Shown here piece after piece: positions 51,432 through 59,612 of a DNA stretch of 64,000 nucleotides. The DNA comes from an uncultured Latescibacterota bacterium. Its GTDB lineage: Bacteria; Latescibacterota; UBA2968; UBA8231. The stretch spans positions 4,410,049 to 4,474,048 of the forward strand of contig OY282352.1 of the NCBI GenBank assembly GCA_958295495.1. Reading direction: 5' to 3'. The stretch's first letter is position 1, and every line of letters starts with the position of its first letter. The position numbers and the translations under genes are program-made. The notes beneath the pieces are model-generated. The model was not told the DNA's origin. It saw only the letters and a list, made by a program, of their open reading frames with translations, and did no database searches.

Positions 51432-52466
51432 ATGGCCACTATCCCGCTATCCAAACGCGAAATCCAAGTTCTTCTTGCCTTGGTCAAAGTCCACGTTGCC
51501 CGCGGTGTCCCGGTTGGCTCGCAGACGTTGAACCAGTGTGAGAATATGGGCGTTAGCTCGGCTACCATACGCAATACCTTGGCCTCTCTAGAGGAAAAGG
51601 GCTACGTCTGCCAGCCCCATGTCTCGGCCGGCCGCATTCCCTCTGAAAAGGGATACCGATTCTACGTACAGCGCTGCATGGCGACGGCAGACGCTGGCCT
51701 AGACGAGGCTGAGAGCTCCCTGCGACAGCAGATGGAAGCCGCACAACAGGAGGGTGATTACGAGGAGATCCTGTATCAACTGGCGCGGACCATCGGCGAT
51801 CTGTCGAACCAACTCGGGTTGGTTTTGGCGCCGCGCTTTAATCAGGGCATCTTTCACAAGCTGGAGCTTTGGCACTTGGGGGAGCGTCGCCTGTTGCTCG
51901 TCGTCACGATCCGGGGAGGCCTGACAAAGAGCTTGATGGTCGAAGTAAATTGTGCGGTGTCGCAGCGCGACTTAGAGGCGCTGAGCCGGCTTTTTAACGA
52001 GCGCTTGCACGGGTTGACGATGGCTGAGATCCAAGACGCGGTCGCAGCGCGAATGGCCGAGTTGGGGCCGGTCCCGCGGCCGGTTGTGGAGGCCGTCGTG
52101 CGGCAGATCGAAGGCTTGGCTATCATCCGCGGTGCCGATCTCCACGTCTCGGGGACCCGCAATCTCTGCCTAAAACCCGAATTTGACGATCCGAGCCAAG
52201 TGGCTGGTTTAGTCGATTTGGTAGAAAAAAAGGACCTCCTCGCCCAGCTTATGAGCGAGCGGCGTGGCGTGGTCATCACCATTGGTTCCGAGCACCGGCC
52301 GCGGGCGATGGGGCGGTGCAGCATGGTAACAGCCAGCTACGAGGTCGCCGGAGCCAAAGGCGTGATCGGCGTAATCGGCGTGATCGGCCCGACGCGCATG
52401 CCTTACAGATCCTTGGTGAACTTGGTCAATTGCGCGGCCTCCCGAGCGGCGAATCTGGTCTGCTAG
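51432..52466 (+). CDS. hrcA: Heat-inducible transcription repressor HrcA
   Basis: A 344-residue HrcA. The N-terminal winged-helix has VGSQTL and GVSSATIRNTLASLEEKGYVCQPHVSAGRIPSEKGYR split over residues 28-74, the DNA-recognition part. The central and C-terminal regions include VVTIRGG and GVIGVIGPTRMPY, typical of the family. Represses chaperone operons until unfolded protein titrates GroEL. ATG 51432 is close to the usual N-terminus length. First gene of an operon with grpE (47 nt gap) and dnaJ. Confidence 0.93.
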   Translation: MATIPLSKREIQVLLALVKVHVARGVPVGSQTLNQCENMGVSSATIRNTLASLEEKGYVCQPHVSAGRIPSEKGYRFYVQRCMATADAGLDEAESSLRQQMEAAQQEGDYEEILYQLARTIGDLSNQLGLVLAPRFNQGIFHKLELWHLGERRLLLVVTIRGGLTKSLMVEVNCAVSQRDLEALSRLFNERLHGLTMAEIQDAVAARMAELGPVPRPVVEAVVRQIEGLAIIRGADLHVSGTRNLCLKPEFDDPSQVAGLVDLVEKKDLLAQLMSERRGVVITIGSEHRPRAMGRCSMVTASYEVAGAKGVIGVIGVIGPTRMPYRSLVNLVNCAASRAANLVC

Positions 52467-52513
52467 CGAGTTTTTGTCCCAATCTAATTCACAAGTAAAA
52501 GTAAGGAGCGTCG

Positions 52514-53098
52514 ATGAGCGAGCGCGAAACTCAGGACCGCGTCGCAGTAGAAGAGGCGAGCACGGAGGGTGTCGTCGAGCCGCAGGAGGAAGCGGCGGCG
52601 GCACAGGAAGAAGCAGTGGCCGAGCCTGAGGCCGACGGGTTGGCCGAGCTCGAGGCTGCTCGCGCCGAGGCCGCGGCTAATTACGACCGCTATGTGCGCG
52701 CGGTCGCCGAGTTGGATAACTATCGCAAGCGCACGGTGCGGATGCGTGCGGAAGCGCGGGATGAGACTTTGCGCGATGTCTTGCTGCAAGTCGCGCCTAT
52801 CTTAGACAACTTGCGCCGCGCCCTCCGTCAGGAGACCCAAGAAGCCGAGTTGCTCAAGCAGGGCGTCGAGTTGATTTGCGGCCAATTCAACGACGTGCTC
52901 AAAGGCTATGGACTAGCCGAGATTGAGTCGGTGGGGCAGCCTTTTGACCCCGAAGTCCACGAGGCCCTAGCCGAAGTCCCGGATGGCGAGCGCGCCCCGG
53001 GTACGGTCATTGAGGAAATGGAAAAGGGCTACAAACTCAACGACAAGGTGGTCCGTTACGCGCGCGTCGTCGTCAGCAGGGCGAGCGCCGAGAACTGA
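52514..53098 (+). CDS. grpE: Nucleotide exchange factor GrpE
   Basis: A 194-residue GrpE: acidic Glu/Ala-rich N-terminus, long coiled-coil helix (LEAARAEAAANYDRYVRA, then LDNYRKRT), and a C-terminal beta domain with FDPEVHEALAEVP and VIEEMEKGYKLNDKVVRYARVVVS. Releases ADP from DnaK. ATG 52514 follows AAGGAG. Between hrcA and dnaJ; dnaK itself is not in this operon or window. Confidence 0.95.
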   Translation: MSERETQDRVAVEEASTEGVVEPQEEAAAAQEEAVAEPEADGLAELEAARAEAAANYDRYVRAVAELDNYRKRTVRMRAEARDETLRDVLLQVAPILDNLRRALRQETQEAELLKQGVELICGQFNDVLKGYGLAEIESVGQPFDPEVHEALAEVPDGERAPGTVIEEMEKGYKLNDKVVRYARVVVSRASAEN

Positions 53099-53106
53099 GG
53101 AACCGA

Positions 53107-54249
53107 ATGTCCAAAAGGGACTACTACGAGGTACTGGGCGTCGAGCGGGACGCCAGCGAAAGCGCGATCAAAGGGGCCTATCGCAAGAAGGCCCTGAAGT
53201 ACCATCCCGATCGCAATCCCGGAGACGCAGCGGCCGAGGAGCAATTCAAGGAGGCATCCGAAGCATACGAGGTGCTTTCAGATCCAGAGAAGAAGGCCGC
53301 GTACGACCGCTTTGGCCACGCCGGCATTGAGAGCAATTTTGGCAGCGGTGGCTTTCAGTGGTCGGATTTTTCGCACGCGGGCGATTTTCAAGACATTTTC
53401 GGCGATATTTTCGAGAGCTTCTTCGGCGGGGTTCGGCGGTCGCGGGGATCGGTGAAGGGGACGCAAGGCCGCGACTTGAAGATCAAGGTGTCCTTGACCC
53501 TAGAGGAAATCGCCACGGGTGTGGAAAAGAACATCGCCCTGACGCGCTTGCAGCGCTGCAAAAGCTGCGAGGGGACCGGCGCGGCCAGTGGAGCGGGCCG
53601 CAAGGCCTGCGGCACTTGCGGCGGGCAGGGCCAAGTGCAGCAGATGGCGCGCACCCTCTTCGGGCCGTCGATGACTGTGGTGACGTGTCCGACCTGCCAA
53701 GGGGAGGGCCACATTGTGTCCAATCCCTGTCCAGAGTGCCGGGGTGAGGGCCGCGAGCGCGGCCAAACGACCCTGACGGTGCGGATTCCCGCCGGCGTCC
53801 AAGAGGGCAACTACATTCCATTGCGCGGCCAAGGCGAAGTCGGGCCGCGCAATGGGCCGGCCGGGGATTGCTTGGTCTTTATAGAGGAAAAAGAGCACGA
53901 CTATTTCACCCGCGACGGCAACCACGTGATCTACCAATTGCCCTTGGGTTTTGGCCAAGCCGCACTGGGCGCGGAGCTAGAAGTCCCGACCTTGTCCGGC
54001 AAGGCCATGTTGAAAATCCCCGCTGGCACCCAGTCGGGGCGCGTCTTTCGCATGGGCGGCCGGGGCATCCCGGACGTCAACGGCCGCGGCGTCGGCGACC
54101 AGCTAGTCGAGGTCGTCTTGTGGACTCCCGAGGGCCTCAGTCGACGAGAGCGCGAACTTTTCACCGAGCTAGCCCAGCTCGAAAAAGCGCGCGTCGCCAA
54201 AGAGGGCGAGAGCTTCTTCGCCAAAGTGTGCAAGGCCTTCGGGTCCTAA
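53107..54249 (+). CDS. dnaJ: Chaperone protein DnaJ
   Basis: A full-length 380-residue type-I DnaJ. The J-domain has HPD in YHPDRNPGD; a short Gly/Phe-rich linker follows (FGSGGFQWSDFSHAGDF). All four zinc motifs are intact (CKSCEGTG, CGTCGGQG, CPTCQGEG, CPECRGEG), then the two client-binding beta domains and dimerisation helix. It stimulates DnaK ATPase and delivers clients. Starts 8 nt after grpE. Confidence 0.96.
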   Translation: MSKRDYYEVLGVERDASESAIKGAYRKKALKYHPDRNPGDAAAEEQFKEASEAYEVLSDPEKKAAYDRFGHAGIESNFGSGGFQWSDFSHAGDFQDIFGDIFESFFGGVRRSRGSVKGTQGRDLKIKVSLTLEEIATGVEKNIALTRLQRCKSCEGTGAASGAGRKACGTCGGQGQVQQMARTLFGPSMTVVTCPTCQGEGHIVSNPCPECRGEGRERGQTTLTVRIPAGVQEGNYIPLRGQGEVGPRNGPAGDCLVFIEEKEHDYFTRDGNHVIYQLPLGFGQAALGAELEVPTLSGKAMLKIPAGTQSGRVFRMGGRGIPDVNGRGVGDQLVEVVLWTPEGLSRRERELFTELAQLEKARVAKEGESFFAKVCKAFGS

Positions 54250-54255
54250 AAGCAG

Positions 54256-55035
54256 GTGCGTTTGTCCGTTCCCCGAACCGGTCCCTTAGCCCAAGTGCGC
54301 CATGCCGTCGCCATTGCCAGCGCCAAGGGCGGCGTGGGCAAATCGACTGTAAGTATCAACTTGGCCGTGAGTCTGGCGGCCCAAGGGGCCCGCGTCGGTC
54401 TCCTCGACGCGGACATCTACGGCCCGAGCATCCCCTTGATGATGGGTATCAGGCAGCAGCCCGCAACCGGGCTGGAGGGCACTATGCGCCCGGTGTACAA
54501 GGCCGGGGTCGCCCTGATGTCGATTGGTTTTATCGCCGGCGAGGATGCGCCCGTGGTCTGGCGGGGGCCGCTCTTAGCCCGGGCGCTGCAGCAGTTTTTG
54601 CACCAAGTAGAGTGGGGGCCGCTCGACTATTTGTTGATCGATCTGCCGCCCGGCACTGGAGATGTGCCGCTTACCTTGAGCCAAGCCGTAGCCCTGTCCG
54701 GTGCCTTGATCGTGACCACTCCGCAGAGCGTGGCACTCGAGGATGTGGAGCGGGGCATCGCCATGTTTTCCAAGGTGGAGGTGGATATCCTCGGGGTCGT
54801 CGAAAACATGAGCTACTACCTGTGCAGCCAATGCGGCCAGCGCCACGAGATCTTCGGATGCGGCGGGGGGCGCGAGGCGGCGGATCGGTTGGGGTTGCCC
54901 TTCTTGGGTGCGCTGCCCCTCTCGACGGCGATCCGCCAGAGCGGGGATGAAGGGCGGGCTATGTCCGACCCCCTTTTCGCCGCAATCGGCCAAGGTCTAG
55001 TCGCCGAGCTGCGCCGCTTGGAGGCCAGTGAATAA
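54256..55035 (+). CDS. mrp: Mrp/NBP35-family Fe-S cluster carrier ATPase
   Basis: A 259-residue P-loop ATPase. ASAKGGVGKSTVSINLA is the deviant Walker A, LLDADIYGPSIPLMMG follows, then LIDLPPGTGDVPLTL and VENMSYYLCSQCGQRHEIFG with the C-x2-C that binds a bridging [4Fe-4S] cluster. The N-terminal DUF59 domain of longer Mrp proteins is absent. GTG 54256 lies 6 nt after the dnaJ stop; a TTG at 54262 is an alternative. It overlaps prmA by 8 nt. Confidence 0.92.
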   Translation: MRLSVPRTGPLAQVRHAVAIASAKGGVGKSTVSINLAVSLAAQGARVGLLDADIYGPSIPLMMGIRQQPATGLEGTMRPVYKAGVALMSIGFIAGEDAPVVWRGPLLARALQQFLHQVEWGPLDYLLIDLPPGTGDVPLTLSQAVALSGALIVTTPQSVALEDVERGIAMFSKVEVDILGVVENMSYYLCSQCGQRHEIFGCGGGREAADRLGLPFLGALPLSTAIRQSGDEGRAMSDPLFAAIGQGLVAELRRLEASE

Positions 55036-55909
55036 ACGGGCTTGGCAGTGCTTGCGGCTAGAGGTGCCTGCGGCCTGCGCCGACGACGTGAGCGCGTGGG
55101 CGTACGCGCTGGGTAGCTGTGGCCTGCAGGCCGAGGAGGTGGGGGAGCGGACTCAGTTGAGCGCGTACTTTGCTGCTGATCCGGCGCGCGATTTGGCTGG
55201 GATTCGGCGCGAGCTGACGCATCGGCTCTCCGCGCTCGGCTCGATGTCGCCGATAGGCACCGAATGCGTGGAGGAGCGGGATTGGGAGGCCGAGTGGCGG
55301 CGGTTCTTCGCGCCGGTGTGGGCCACCGAGCGGATCGTCGTCCACCCTTCGTGGATTCCGGTCGAAATAGCCGAGGGCCAAAGCGCCGTGAGCATAGACC
55401 CCAAAATGGCCTTTGGCACGGGCGCGCACGAATCGACCCAACTCTGCTTGCAGGCTCTGGAGTGCTATCTGCGCCCTGGGGCACGCTGTCTGGACTTGGG
55501 GACGGGCAGCGGCATTCTCAGCATTGCGGCCGCGCTGCTGGGGGCGGGGCCGGTACTGGCCTTAGACATTGACGAGAAGGCCGTGGCCAATGCGCGGGAA
55601 AACTTGGTGCACAACCGCATCGGCTCGGGGCAGGTAAAGGTGCGGCTGGGGGGGGTGGAGGCGGTCGCGGAAAGGTCCTTTGACTTGGTCTTGGCCAACA
55701 TCCAAAGCCACGTGCTGCGGCCCCTTTTGGCCCCTTTGCGCGGCTTATTGGCGGCGGATGGACGGATCGCGTTTTCGGGTTTGCTGACGCGGGAAGAAGC
55801 GGCTTTTTGCCGCTGGGTCGCAGAAGCTAAATTGGAGGTCGATACAACCTTGGCAAAAGGGGCGTGGACCTGCGTGGTAGCGCGAAACAGTGGAGGCCAA
55901 CTTGACTAG
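55028..55909 (+). CDS. prmA: Ribosomal protein L11 methyltransferase
   Basis: A 293-residue PrmA, which trimethylates L11. The N-terminal substrate domain includes EERDWEAEWRRFFAP, then IDPKMAFGTGAHESTQLCL and LDLGTGSGILSIAAALLGA form the SAM pocket, with DLVLANIQSHVLRPL as the catalytic-loop region (consensus NI). GTG 55028 overlaps the mrp stop by 8 nt. Same operon as aroQ downstream. Confidence 0.93.
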   Translation: MNKRAWQCLRLEVPAACADDVSAWAYALGSCGLQAEEVGERTQLSAYFAADPARDLAGIRRELTHRLSALGSMSPIGTECVEERDWEAEWRRFFAPVWATERIVVHPSWIPVEIAEGQSAVSIDPKMAFGTGAHESTQLCLQALECYLRPGARCLDLGTGSGILSIAAALLGAGPVLALDIDEKAVANARENLVHNRIGSGQVKVRLGGVEAVAERSFDLVLANIQSHVLRPLLAPLRGLLAADGRIAFSGLLTREEAAFCRWVAEAKLEVDTTLAKGAWTCVVARNSGGQLD

Positions 55910-56354
55910 CATCCTAGTCCTACACGGACCCAACCTCAACTTGCTGGGAACGCGCGAGCCCGAGGTGTATGGTCGGGAGACCTTGGCCGCGATTGACGCG
56001 TTGATCGCCGACCGTGCGCAGCGGCTTGGGGTGCAGGTGCGCTGCCGCCAATCCAACTGCGAGGGTGCGCTAATCAACGCTCTGCACCAATCCCAAGAGC
56101 AGGGCCTGCTGTTCAATCCAGGTGCCTTCACCCACTATAGCTTGGCCCTGCGCGACGCCGTGGCGGCCAAGGGGTTGCCGACCGTTGAGGTGCATCTGTC
56201 CAATGTCCACGCCCGTGAAGCGTTTCGCCAGCACTCGGTTATCGCACCCGTCTGCTTGGGACAAATCGCTGGATTTGGCAGTTTTAGCTACGTGCTCGGG
56301 CTAGAGGCTTTGGTGCATCATCTGAGGGATGCGGAAGGTGCTCAGAACGAATAG
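55890..56354 (+). CDS. aroQ: Type II 3-dehydroquinate dehydratase
   Basis: A 154-residue AroQ for the third step of the shikimate pathway. LHGPNLNLLGTREPEVYG holds the catalytic Arg and flexible-loop Tyr; QSNCEGALI, FNPGAFTHYSLALRDA and EVHLSNVHAREAFR supply the active-site Asn, His and Ser. GTG 55890 overlaps prmA by 20 nt; the family normally starts a few residues before the ILVLHGPNLN strand, so a start slightly downstream is possible. Its end overlaps the convergent gene by 13 nt. Confidence 0.94.
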   Translation: MEANLTSILVLHGPNLNLLGTREPEVYGRETLAAIDALIADRAQRLGVQVRCRQSNCEGALINALHQSQEQGLLFNPGAFTHYSLALRDAVAAKGLPTVEVHLSNVHAREAFRQHSVIAPVCLGQIAGFGSFSYVLGLEALVHHLRDAEGAQNE

Positions 56355-56926
56355 ACGTAGGATACGCCGATGTGCGGCTCGCCGTCGCGGAAACTGAGTT
56401 CGGGAAAGACGCGGCGGGTGGTTTTGCGCGGGATTAGGGCCATCCCGAAGCTGCCGGCGGCGAGAACGGCTGTGGACCAACCGTAGAGGCGGGCGCGATC
56501 GGCTTTGTCGTCGAGCTTTTGGGCGCGGGCTAGCTGGCCGTGTTCGCGGTTGAGGGCCGCTTCGGCTTCGTTGTCGGAAGCTCGGTCGAATTGCAGCCAA
56601 GAGAGCAGGCTAAAGGCGAGGGCACCCCCGAGAAAACTGATGTAGGGAAACTCGGTCACCGAGATCGTTTGGGCACCCCCGCCCAGCGATTCGAGGGTGA
56701 TGATCTTGTCGATTTCGGTCTTGTCAAAAGTGAAGATCTTGTCGTTGACCCGCATAATGACCAGATCTTGGGCCTTTTCGATCAGATTGCCTTCCACCAA
56801 GCTGCCATCGGCTAGATAGAGTCGGGTGTCTGCCCCAGCGATGGGTTCTGGTTCCGCCTCGGCGAGGGCCATGACGGGTTGCAAAACGAGGCACAAGCAG
56901 ACAACTAACGCCGTGTAGCACTTCAT
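56342..56926 (-). CDS. Hypothetical exported/membrane protein
   Basis: A 194-residue protein with a signal peptide (LVVCLCLVLQPVMALAEA), an N-terminal beta-rich part (RLYLADGSLVEGNLIEKAQ, KIFTFDKTEIDKI) resembling small domains that bind membrane or scaffold components, and two hydrophobic segments (FLGGALAFSLLSW and GWSTAVLAAGSFGMALI). ATG 56926 follows AGGAG; the longer frame upstream is not needed. Ends HIGVSYVYSF, a terminal aromatic that could fit an outer-membrane strand. Function unknown. Confidence 0.7.
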   Translation of the reverse strand: MKCYTALVVCLCLVLQPVMALAEAEPEPIAGADTRLYLADGSLVEGNLIEKAQDLVIMRVNDKIFTFDKTEIDKIITLESLGGGAQTISVTEFPYISFLGGALAFSLLSWLQFDRASDNEAEAALNREHGQLARAQKLDDKADRARLYGWSTAVLAAGSFGMALIPRKTTRRVFPELSFRDGEPHIGVSYVYSF

Positions 56927-56976
56927 GTTAAGGCTCCTCTTGGTTGCTTTTGGCAAATATACGAGGTCGATACCCC

Positions 56977-58317
56977 ATGTCAATAGATGAGACGTCTGCC
57001 GATATAAGCCGTTCCTGCGAACGCGAGGCCGAACTCGCAGGAATGACGATCGCCCAGATCCGCGCACAAGTAGCGGAGTGGAAAAGCGGCGATTTAGGCT
57101 GGGCTTTGCTCGAAAAGGATTGCCGCGTCGGCGTCCGGCGCTTGGTGGTTGAGCGGCGGCGACGCGATGCGCGGGAGCAGGCGGAGTCCCAGCGGTGTGC
57201 GCGGCTCCTGCACTTTGAACGGCCCCTCTGGGCCCAAGGAGTGCGCCGGGTGGCTGGCGTTGATGAGGCCGGACGCGGCTGCTTGGCCGGGCCTGTGGTG
57301 GCCGCCGCCGTCGTTTTGTCGCCGGACTGTGTCATTGCCAAGATCGACGATTCCAAGAAGCTGTCGCGGACCCAGCGCGAAGCCCTGTACGAGGAGATTG
57401 CGGCCAAAGCCCTAGCCGTGGGGATAGGGCAGGTTGAGGCCGCCGAGATCGACAGGTTGAACATCCTGCAGGCCTCGCTCAAGGCCATGCGCTTGGCATT
57501 GGAGAATTTGCAAGCCCCGCCCGACCGGGTGCTAATTGACGGACACCTGCCGGCGCGCAGCCCCTATCCCGAGCAAGCCATCATTGACGGAGACGCCCGC
57601 TCGCTGTCGATTGCCGCCGCCTCGATTGTGGCCAAAGTACACCGCGACCGTCTGATGTGCGAATGCGATGCCCGCTATCCCGAATACGGCTTTGCCGCGC
57701 ACAAGGGCTACGGCAGTGCCGCGCACTTAGCCGCGCTCAATGCCCATGGCCCTTGCCCGTTGCACCGCCGCAGTTTCGGCCCGGTGGCCGCGCTAGTCGC
57801 CGAGCCGCGCTCGGAGCTTTTTCTCGGTTTTGAAGAAGGCATATACGACTGCGCGAACCTTGCCGAGCTAGAGAGGTTGGGAGAGTTAGTCAAAGAGGCT
57901 GCCGCCGAATTAACGGCCGATGAGCTAGCGGCCTTGAGAGGGGCTTATCGGGAGCAGCGCGACAGGCTGGGGGACATCGGACGGCGGGGTGAAGCGGCGG
58001 CCGAGGCTTATCTAAAAGAACGGGGCTATCAGATCCGGGCGCGCCGCTATCGCGCTGCTGGAGGCGAGATCGACTTGGTGGCCGAAGAGAGGGACGAGTT
58101 AGTCTTTGTCGAAGTAAAGTCCAGCCAGCGCACGTCCCGGCCCGAACAAAGGGTGAATCGCGCCAAGCGGCAGCGTCTGACGCGGGCCGCCGAGCACTAT
58201 ATCCAATGCTGTACCTCGGCTGATGTGGCCTGCCGCTTCGACGTGCTCGCCGTGTGGTTGCACGCGGCCGGCGCGGCGATTGAGCATTGGCCGGACGCGT
58301 TCAAGCTCCTCGACTAA
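56977..58317 (+). CDS. rnhB: RNase HII fused to YraN-like (UPF0102) nuclease domain
   Basis: A 446-residue fusion. After ~90 helical residues comes RNase HII: VAGVDEAGRGCLAGPVVAAAV with the first catalytic Asp/Glu, DDSKKLSRTQRE, and AAASIVAKVHRDR with a downstream Asp; it removes ribonucleotides from DNA. From about residue 335, DIGRRGEAAAEAYLKERGY, GGEIDLVAEERDELVFVEVK and RQRLTRAAEHYI form a UPF0102/YraN domain with an intact D...E-x-K nuclease motif. The genes are commonly neighbours but separate. ATG 56977 (MSIDETS) is favoured over 56944. The stop overlaps pyrC by 4 nt, convergent. Confidence 0.92.
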   Translation: MSIDETSADISRSCEREAELAGMTIAQIRAQVAEWKSGDLGWALLEKDCRVGVRRLVVERRRRDAREQAESQRCARLLHFERPLWAQGVRRVAGVDEAGRGCLAGPVVAAAVVLSPDCVIAKIDDSKKLSRTQREALYEEIAAKALAVGIGQVEAAEIDRLNILQASLKAMRLALENLQAPPDRVLIDGHLPARSPYPEQAIIDGDARSLSIAAASIVAKVHRDRLMCECDARYPEYGFAAHKGYGSAAHLAALNAHGPCPLHRRSFGPVAALVAEPRSELFLGFEEGIYDCANLAELERLGELVKEAAAELTADELAALRGAYREQRDRLGDIGRRGEAAAEAYLKERGYQIRARRYRAAGGEIDLVAEERDELVFVEVKSSQRTSRPEQRVNRAKRQRLTRAAEHYIQCCTSADVACRFDVLAVWLHAAGAAIEHWPDAFKLLD

Positions 58318-59612
58318 GCGGCCAACTCGCTATAGACGATCTGGCCGCCGACGATGGTGGCCACGGCCTTGCCCTTTAGGCGATAACCAGCAAAGGGGGT
58401 ATTCCGCGATTTGGAGCGGAAGTGCTCGGGGACTACCTCCCATTCGCGCGCTAGGTCGAGGAGAGTTAGATCCCCGGGCATCCCTGGGGTGAGCGCGCCC
58501 CCGGGCAAGCGCAAGATGCGCGCCGGGTGGCAGGTCCAGCGGGCGATGGCTTCGTGCAGGGACAAAACGCGGTCCACCAAATAGGTCAAGGTGAGGCCGA
58601 CAGCGGTCTCTAGGCCGACAATGCCCATGGGGGCTCGGGTTAGGGCTTGGGCTTTTTCCTCCGCCGTATGTGGCGCGTGGTCGGTGGCAATGACCTCTAT
58701 GGTGCCATCGGCTAGCCCCGCGAGCATAGCCTCGACATCGGCGGGCTCGCGCAGCGGCGGGCTCATCTTGGCGGCCGGGCCTTGGCGCTCGACCTCGCGG
58801 TCGGTGAGTACGAAGTGGTGGGGCAGCACTTCGCAGGTCACGGGTAGGCCGTCGGCTTTGGCGCGCCGGACCAATTGCGCGGTGCCAGCCGTGCTGATAT
58901 GGGCGATGTGCAAAGGGCCGCCGGTCTGGCGGACGAGTTCTATGTCGCGGGCGACCATTTCCTCCTCGCCCGCTGCTGGCATGCCCTTGACGCTAAGGCG
59001 TGCTGCCACTTCGCCGGCGTGCATACAGCCACCGGCCGTAAGCGACTTGACCTCTTCGTGCGGGAAGATGGGCCGGTCGAGGTCGCGGGCAATTTCGAGG
59101 GCGCGACGCATCAAAGCCTCGTCTTGGACTGGGTCGCCGTCGTCGGAAAAGGCCACTGCGCCTAATTCCGCCAATTCCGCGAGAGGGGCGAGCGCACCGC
59201 GTCCTTGGCGGCCCACGGTCACACAGGCGATTGGATAGTAGCGCACGACGGCCGTCTGCGCTCGCTCCAGTGCTAGCTGCAAATGGTCACCGCTGTCCGG
59301 GGGGGGAATGGTATTGGGCATGGCGGCTACTGCACAGATGCCGCCGGCCGCCGCCGCTGTAGTACCGCTCTGAATGGTCTCCTTGTGTTCGTAGCCCGGT
59401 TCGCGGAGATGGGTGTGGATGTCGATAAAACCCGGGGCCACGACCAAGCCGGTGGCCATCAGGACGGGCACGTCTGGAGGTGCTGGGAGGCTCGGGGCCG
59501 ACTGGACTATTTTACCTTGGCGGATGAGGATGTCCAAGCGGGCATCGGTGCCATGGGTCGGGTCGATGAGGCGGCCTTGGCGGACGAGCAGGTCGGCAGA
59601 AAATTTAGCCAT
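58314..59612 (-). CDS. pyrC: Dihydroorotase
   Basis: A 432-residue class-I dihydroorotase that cyclises carbamoyl aspartate in pyrimidine synthesis. IDIHTHLREPGYEHKET holds the H-x-H metal ligands and Arg; the FPHEEV, HIAHIST and ATDHAPHTAEEK segments give further metal-binding His and the catalytic Asp; NTIPPPDSG binds substrate. No pyrB adjoins it. The start overlaps the ECF ATPase gene stop by 8 nt on the same strand. Confidence 0.93.
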   Translation of the reverse strand: MAKFSADLLVRQGRLIDPTHGTDARLDILIRQGKIVQSAPSLPAPPDVPVLMATGLVVAPGFIDIHTHLREPGYEHKETIQSGTTAAAAGGICAVAAMPNTIPPPDSGDHLQLALERAQTAVVRYYPIACVTVGRQGRGALAPLAELAELGAVAFSDDGDPVQDEALMRRALEIARDLDRPIFPHEEVKSLTAGGCMHAGEVAARLSVKGMPAAGEEEMVARDIELVRQTGGPLHIAHISTAGTAQLVRRAKADGLPVTCEVLPHHFVLTDREVERQGPAAKMSPPLREPADVEAMLAGLADGTIEVIATDHAPHTAEEKAQALTRAPMGIVGLETAVGLTLTYLVDRVLSLHEAIARWTCHPARILRLPGGALTPGMPGDLTLLDLAREWEVVPEHFRSKSRNTPFAGYRLKGKAVATIVGGQIVYSELAA

